Source of the DNA: Thermoproteota archaeon
GTDB lineage: Archaea; Thermoproteota; Thermoprotei_A; Sulfolobales; Acidilobaceae
Direction: 5' to 3'
DNA length: 44,307 bases
Assembly: GCA_013152575.1 (NCBI GenBank)
Contig: JAADGB010000119.1
Coordinates: 1-44,307 of the forward strand
A program made the position numbers and the translations under genes. Under the pieces are notes generated by a model. That model was not told where the DNA came from and did not search any database. It saw only the letters and a list, made by a program, of their open reading frames with translations. This document shows positions 40,244-44,307 of the stretch, in pieces; the first letter of the stretch is position 1, and each line of letters opens with the position of its first letter.

Positions 40244-41629
40244 TTAGTGTTTCTTGGGTTTTTCTCCTAGGTGTCTCATGAGTAATCTGGCTGCCACTAT
40301 GAGGGAGTCCCATACTGGTGCTAGTGGAGGCGCGTATCCTATGTCTGACGCGAAGAGATCCCATACCGTGCCTCCTGTTGTTAGTAGTGATGCTATAACA
40401 TTGATTCTCCATAGGACTGTCTCGCTCTTACCAACGCCTTGAGCGCCCAGTAGCTTTCCTGTGTCAGCGTCTGCTATGATCCTCAGTGTTAGAGGGGCTG
40501 CTCCTGGTATGTAGTGGGCTTTCGTCCTAGCGTTGAGCGTGGCCTCTACAACGTTGTAACCCAGCTTTTCAGCCTCAGCCTTTGAGAGTCCTGTCCTGGC
40601 TACCACCATGTCGAAGGTCTTGAATGTGCTGGTTCCAACACTGCCTGGGAATACGGCCTCTCTCCCTGCAATGTTGCTGCCGGCGACGTATCCTTGCTTG
40701 TTAGCGATTTGTGCGAAGGGTCTCCACACCATTCTACCAGTTACCAGGTCTTTGTGTTCGACAGCGTCGCCTACTGCGTATACGAAGTCGATGTTGGTCC
40801 TCATGTGCTCGTCAGTCCATATTGCACCGGTTTCCCCAATCTTCACTCCGATCTGTTTAGCTAGGTCGACGTTTGGCTCTATCCCAACTCCTACTATGAA
40901 TAGGTCTCCTTCAATCTCTCCGTTATCAGTCACTATTGAGACTGTCTTTCCGTTTGTTATCTTGAACTCCTTGACCGGGGAACCTGTTACGACGTTTACC
41001 CCCTTTGATCTGAGCTCGTCTTCCACTTGCTTAGCTAGGTCTGGGTCGAGAGTCCTTGGTGCCACCTGGTCTAGTGCCTCGACTAGGGTTACCTTTAATC
41101 CTATGTTTGTCAGCGTCTCTGCGAATTCCAGGCCGACATAGCCTGCACCGACTATGACTGCCTTGGACCCTGATCTTAGCTTGAGAGCGTAGTCTCGTAT
41201 CTCCTTGGCCGTGTCGAGGTGTTTAATGTAGAATACGTTTGACGCCTCGTTTATCTCAGGCCATATCTTCGGGGCCTTACTCCTGGCTCCTGTCGCGAGG
41301 AGGAGGTAGTCGAACTCTATCTTGTCCTCTCGACCCGTCTTTAGATCCTTAAAGTATACAGTCTTAGTATCTAGGTCGATGCTGGTTACTTCGGTTTCTA
41401 GTCTTAGGTCTATTCCCCTCTTCTTAGTGAATTCTTCCGGCGTGTAGTATACTAGGTCGTTCAGCCTCTTTACAATGCATCCCACATGGTATGGTATACC
41501 ACATAGTGCGAAGCTTACCCAACTCGTCTTCTCGAATACCACGACGTCCATTGACTTGTTTAGTCTCTTTGCTCTTGACGCGGCGGCCATTCCAGCCGCT
41601 CCGCCACCGATTACTACTAGCCTAGTCAT
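40244..41629 (-). CDS. FAD-dependent CoA-disulfide reductase / NADH oxidase-like enzyme
   Basis: 461 residues of the pyridine nucleotide-disulfide oxidoreductase group. The FAD loop GGGAAGMAAAS is at 8-18. The redox Cys lies in SFALCGIPYHVG (about 43), as in CoA-disulfide reductases and NADH oxidases. YLLLATGARSK, the NAD(P) loop VGAGYVGLEFAE near 165, VYAVGDAVEH and a C-terminal dimerisation part with SDIGYAPPLAPVWD follow. The enzyme may reduce CoA disulfide, polysulfide or oxygen. ATG 41629 has GGTGA four nt upstream. Confidence 0.92.
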   Translation of the reverse strand: MTRLVVIGGGAAGMAAASRAKRLNKSMDVVVFEKTSWVSFALCGIPYHVGCIVKRLNDLVYYTPEEFTKKRGIDLRLETEVTSIDLDTKTVYFKDLKTGREDKIEFDYLLLATGARSKAPKIWPEINEASNVFYIKHLDTAKEIRDYALKLRSGSKAVIVGAGYVGLEFAETLTNIGLKVTLVEALDQVAPRTLDPDLAKQVEDELRSKGVNVVTGSPVKEFKITNGKTVSIVTDNGEIEGDLFIVGVGIEPNVDLAKQIGVKIGETGAIWTDEHMRTNIDFVYAVGDAVEHKDLVTGRMVWRPFAQIANKQGYVAGSNIAGREAVFPGSVGTSTFKTFDMVVARTGLSKAEAEKLGYNVVEATLNARTKAHYIPGAAPLTLRIIADADTGKLLGAQGVGKSETVLWRINVIASLLTTGGTVWDLFASDIGYAPPLAPVWDSLIVAARLLMRHLGEKPKKH

Positions 41630-41752
41630 GGAATCACCGTTCTCTCAAGTGTAGGATGCGGATTATTGTATTTACTCAATACGTCTCTTCTACGAGCATT
41701 AATTAGCCCCGTATCCTGGCTTAATAGAACAAAAAGGGGGGTATCGTGGCGC

Positions 41753-42955
41753 TTGCCGCACCTGGAAGCCGATATTGGCGTAGTCCATGGAAGGATAGTT
41801 GAAGGCCTAAAGATCCCGTTCTACAAGGACGTATACTTCGAGACGGTGTTCATCCCAGGTTTCAGCGATACACACGCGCACCCCCAGGTTATTGATGCTG
41901 GACTCGACACTCAAGGGACGTTTTGGAGGAATAGCTACGAGTGGCTTGACGAGAGAAAACTCCATATCGATGAGGTCATGGTTAGGCAGGATATTGGACT
42001 CTCCACTAGGCTCGCGGAGCTCGCACTAAAGAGAGCTGTCCTCGAAGGAGTCACGATGATAGCATTTACAGGGGTTTTGGAGGCAAATCTGAAGGCAAGG
42101 TTGAGATTCCCAACCGGTCCCAGGCTAGTGCTATTGCCTACATTGATGGATAAGAAGGGTTGGAGTACCCCGCAGGACGTCTCCCGCCTGTATGAAAAAT
42201 ATAAAAAATATATAAGCGATAGTCTATTAAGAATAGGCGTGTTTGTCCACAGCCTAAAATGGGCTGGCCCGAAGACCTTCTACGGTGCCATAGAGCTAGC
42301 CTCTAAGGGCCGCATGCCTCTCGGACTCCATCTATCTGAGGGCGTAAGCGAGGGGGACCTGTTCAAGTCTAGGATGGCGGTAGTCGATAGACCACCAAGA
42401 ATAGTGGCTGTCCACTGCATCGACGACGATCCAGGTATTCTCGGAATCAGATGTTCCTCATGCCCTGCCTCGAACATGCTGCTCTACAACCGTACTCGCG
42501 AAAGCCTCAAAGGGGTCACGAGTTTTGGCAGTGATTGGCCCCATCTCCTGGGATCGGTTCCTCGCCATCTAGGCCTTATCCTGAAGATATTCCCGGGCCG
42601 GCTCAGCGAAGTTTTAAGGAGGATTACAACTGGTGGATACCAGGATTATGGTGTGTCGCATACAGGTGATCTAGTAGCCTATGATGTCCCGCTCGATAGG
42701 GTCTTGACTGGTAAGCCTCTCCCAAAGCTGGTTATGGTTGCTGGTAGCGTTGTTGTCGAGGAGGGAGCGATCAAGGAGACTGGTGAAACGCTAAGGGTGA
42801 TAGAGAAAGAGACGTTGGAGGTTTCCAAGTACGTGGGCGAGGTCTACGGAGACGGTACTCCACCCCTGGTACCGGGTCCTCAGTATGTGTGGGATATAGT
42901 AGAGGGTCTAGGGGGAGAGCCTCGAATACACCTGGCCAGGAAAACGCCTGTCTAA
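41753..42955 (+). CDS. Amidohydrolase family protein with intact metal site
   Basis: About 400 residues. Metal ligands are visible: GFSDTHAHPQ (HxH), LGLHLSEG (His), AVHCIDDD (His) and FGSDWPHLL (Asp), between the usual beta-sandwich ends (GVVHGRIVEG and KLVMVAGSVVVEEG). The group includes deaminases and chlorohydrolase-like enzymes; the substrate is unknown. The frame is open from TTG 41666, but TTG 41753 gives a family-like N-terminus and lies after the GGGGGG stretch, with a TATA-like CATTAATTAG near 41697. Its last 48 bp overlap the next minus-strand gene. It contrasts with the degenerate relative at 28.6 kb. Confidence 0.82.
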   Translation: MPHLEADIGVVHGRIVEGLKIPFYKDVYFETVFIPGFSDTHAHPQVIDAGLDTQGTFWRNSYEWLDERKLHIDEVMVRQDIGLSTRLAELALKRAVLEGVTMIAFTGVLEANLKARLRFPTGPRLVLLPTLMDKKGWSTPQDVSRLYEKYKKYISDSLLRIGVFVHSLKWAGPKTFYGAIELASKGRMPLGLHLSEGVSEGDLFKSRMAVVDRPPRIVAVHCIDDDPGILGIRCSSCPASNMLLYNRTRESLKGVTSFGSDWPHLLGSVPRHLGLILKIFPGRLSEVLRRITTGGYQDYGVSHTGDLVAYDVPLDRVLTGKPLPKLVMVAGSVVVEEGAIKETGETLRVIEKETLEVSKYVGEVYGDGTPPLVPGPQYVWDIVEGLGGEPRIHLARKTPV

Positions 42956-43240
42956 TTCCTCTAGTATCAATGAAACCATCTCAGCTAGGCTCGCGGGATC
43001 TGAGCCCTCTACCACTATCCTCACAATGGGGCGTGATAGAGGCATCTTTTCACTTCCTGGAAAGAGAGGTGTGACTTTAACGAGCAGTTTTCCACACGCG
43101 TGGATTGACCAGGATGGGGTCTTTGAGGTTTTATCACAGCTAGTCGATAGAAGCTCGGAGAGGGCGTTTATCACGTTAGGGATTATCATAGGGTCCCTCG
43201 ACTCTATATCTAAGAAGGCCTTGTAGCATTCACTCAACAC
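42908..43240 (-). CDS. Small alpha-beta protein, possibly KEOPS subunit Pcc1
   Basis: About 110 residues with a beta-alpha-beta-beta-alpha order: YKAFLDIES, a helix (PNVINALSELLS), ACGKLLVKVTPL, IVRIVVEGS, and a helix (DPASLAEMVSLILEELDRR). That order and size fit Pcc1, the dimerising subunit of the KEOPS t6A-forming complex, but the match is weak. GTG 43240 follows GAGGGGT. A TATA-like CATAATATTAGG near 43275-43286 would start transcription near 43255, so the longer GTG 43273 start is unlikely. Confidence 0.5.
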   Translation of the reverse strand: MLSECYKAFLDIESRDPMIIPNVINALSELLSTSCDKTSKTPSWSIHACGKLLVKVTPLFPGSEKMPLSRPIVRIVVEGSDPASLAEMVSLILEELDRRFPGQVYSRLSP

Positions 43241-43319
43241 TATACCCCTCGAATCACGGGGGCTAGAGTCCACCTAATATTATGCCCTAGCCCCTACACT
43301 TAGAATTATTGGAGGTTCC

Positions 43320-44156
43320 GTGGGATTGAGCGATAGGGACTTGGACAAGCTAAAGCAGGCACTCATGCTCACTTTGTCAGTGCCTGTGAAGCCGGGTGCA
43401 GTTCATAGGTTGCGGTTAGATGCCTTGTTTGAGGCTAGACTGTCAGAGGCAGTGGTTCTAACAAGGTATATGGAGGAGGCTTATGAAAAAGGAGTACAGC
43501 TCGCCAAGGGAAGTGTTGATACCAAGAGTTTGGGCTTGGGGAAACTGTATTCTCAAGCTGTGATAGACGCCTTCGACTTCGTGGGGAAGAGACCGCTTCC
43601 CGGACTCTTCTACTCAGGTATAATGTTATCCGTCGTAGCTGGTTACTCTAGTGAAACGGGAAAGGACGTTATCACAGAGGCCAACAAGCTAGTCAGGCTA
43701 GTACCCTACGGTAGCGACGTGGAGGATACTCTAGCTCTTATAGAGGGCTTGGAGGGTGTAGGTGCAAGCGATCACTTACTAGCCCTAGATCAGCAGGGAA
43801 TAAGCAAGAGAAGTGTAAGGCTACACGCACTATCGATTGGTGATGTCGCTGAAAAGCTTTCATCAATTGATAAGGGATTTCTGTATAACCTCAGAGGATA
43901 TGGCCTATTGAAGGAAACCGCCAACTCACTCCTAACATGCAGTAATCTTGTAGAGGCGATCCTTAGAGCATACTATTATCTTGGAGTCAAGATGGAGATA
44001 TTCAAGAGGATTAATGAGGGAACAAGCTTAATGAGATACTTCATGGAATTGGACAGGGGAGAATACAAGAAGAGATACGATAATGATCAACTACTAGGAG
44101 CAGTTCTATTCGTGGCAGGCCTAGTGCATCTAAGAAAGAGTCTACCACTCCCATAA
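43320..44156 (+). CDS. CitG/MdcB-like (triphosphoribosyl-dephospho-CoA synthase family) protein
   Basis: 278 residues. The N-terminal LMLTLSVPVKPGAVHRLRLD matches the family's E-S-PKPG.VDR signature in degenerate form, and the rest is helical with AGYSSETGKDVITEANKLV, VPYGSDVEDTLALIEG, LLTCSNLVEAILRAYYYLG. Bacterial CitG makes the citrate-lyase cofactor precursor; archaea that lack citrate lyase keep homologues of unknown use. Replacement of the invariant-looking Pro-Lys context (PVKPG) suggests altered activity. GTG 43320 follows GGAGGT by three nt, a clear ribosome site. Confidence 0.78.
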   Translation: MGLSDRDLDKLKQALMLTLSVPVKPGAVHRLRLDALFEARLSEAVVLTRYMEEAYEKGVQLAKGSVDTKSLGLGKLYSQAVIDAFDFVGKRPLPGLFYSGIMLSVVAGYSSETGKDVITEANKLVRLVPYGSDVEDTLALIEGLEGVGASDHLLALDQQGISKRSVRLHALSIGDVAEKLSSIDKGFLYNLRGYGLLKETANSLLTCSNLVEAILRAYYYLGVKMEIFKRINEGTSLMRYFMELDRGEYKKRYDNDQLLGAVLFVAGLVHLRKSLPLP

Positions 44157-44210
44157 TAGCGTTTAATTCAACTACTTCATATTGAAAAACATCCTAGAGC
44201 CGTAGGTATC

Positions 44211-44307
44211 ATGCCTGAAGCGATTCCCCAGGCCGTGTTAATTTCTTTCAGTCAATGTAATGGTCTGATGTTAAGTGCACGATTTCATGAGATTTATTCA
44301 CAGTTAA
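44211..44307 (+). CDS. Start of a gene truncated by the window end (hypothetical)
   Basis: From ATG 44211 the frame is open for 32 codons to the last base (MPEAIPQAVLISFSQCNGL at the start). AGGT lies three nt upstream and a TATA-like GTTTAATT lies at about 44161-44168, giving a leader of about 20 nt. Too little is visible to name a family; chance is possible. Confidence 0.4.
   Translation, partial: MPEAIPQAVLISFSQCNGLMLSARFHEIYSQL

Overview
The window is about 44 kb of a hyperthermophilic archaeon, most likely a crenarchaeote (Thermoproteota) of Desulfurococcales type. The markers are archaeal: geranylgeranylglyceryl phosphate synthase, Elf1, a 53-residue Sec61-beta, PriL, Hjc, TiaS, CTP-dependent riboflavin kinase and the Trm5/Taw3 wybutosine pair. 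GTG and TTG starts are common, Arg is mostly AGG/AGA, and many genes have a GGTGA or GGAGG ribosome site about 5-7 nt before the start. No genus is claimed. I see no transposase, integrase, CRISPR array or rRNA.

Layout. 1-7.2 kb (minus): a peptide ABC transporter operon, dppB-dppC-binding protein-dppD-dppF (dppF cut by the window edge). The binding protein appears to be a circular permutant of the family 5 fold. 7.3-12.7 kb: an unknown gene, a stand-alone Lrp/AsnC ligand domain, TiaS, a 350-nt gene-free stretch, RpiA, a SWIM zinc protein, hidden Sec61-beta, MazG, GGGP synthase and Elf1. 12.7-17.7 kb: S-adenosylhomocysteine hydrolase, an anchored L-type-lectin-like protein, a CAU tRNA, a protein with eight CBS motifs and a zinc ribbon. 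17.7-20.2 kb: VIT1-like membrane protein, M20 peptidase, SpeD-family decarboxylase. 20.3-24.2 kb (plus): a tightly packed run of flippase/LPG-synthase-like membrane protein, GT4 glycosyltransferase, polysaccharide deacetylase, a phosphorylase-like protein and a small helical protein. 24.1-28.5 kb: NfeD protease with slipin, Hjc, PIN-ATPase. 28.6-36 kb: a degenerate amidohydrolase, ThiI, several unknowns, Trm5, Taw3 and PriL. 36-44.3 kb: SagB-type nitroreductase, MmgE/PrpD protein, a secreted anchored protein, riboflavin kinase, a CoA-disulfide-reductase-like enzyme, an intact amidohydrolase, a possible Pcc1, a CitG-family protein and the start of another gene.

Themes. tRNA modification is prominent (TiaS, ThiI, Trm5, Taw3, perhaps Pcc1 and a queuosine-salvage-like protein). 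TiaS, the CAU tRNA and a SpeD enzyme that may make agmatine could form one functional axis for decoding AUA. Peptide import and a cell-surface/glycan set are the other themes. The most unusual signals are the permuted binding protein, an approximately tenfold excess of the word GGGACCC/GGGTCCC concentrated at 8.2-11.8 kb, an archaeal lectin, an amidohydrolase without its metal site, and two possible guide RNAs.
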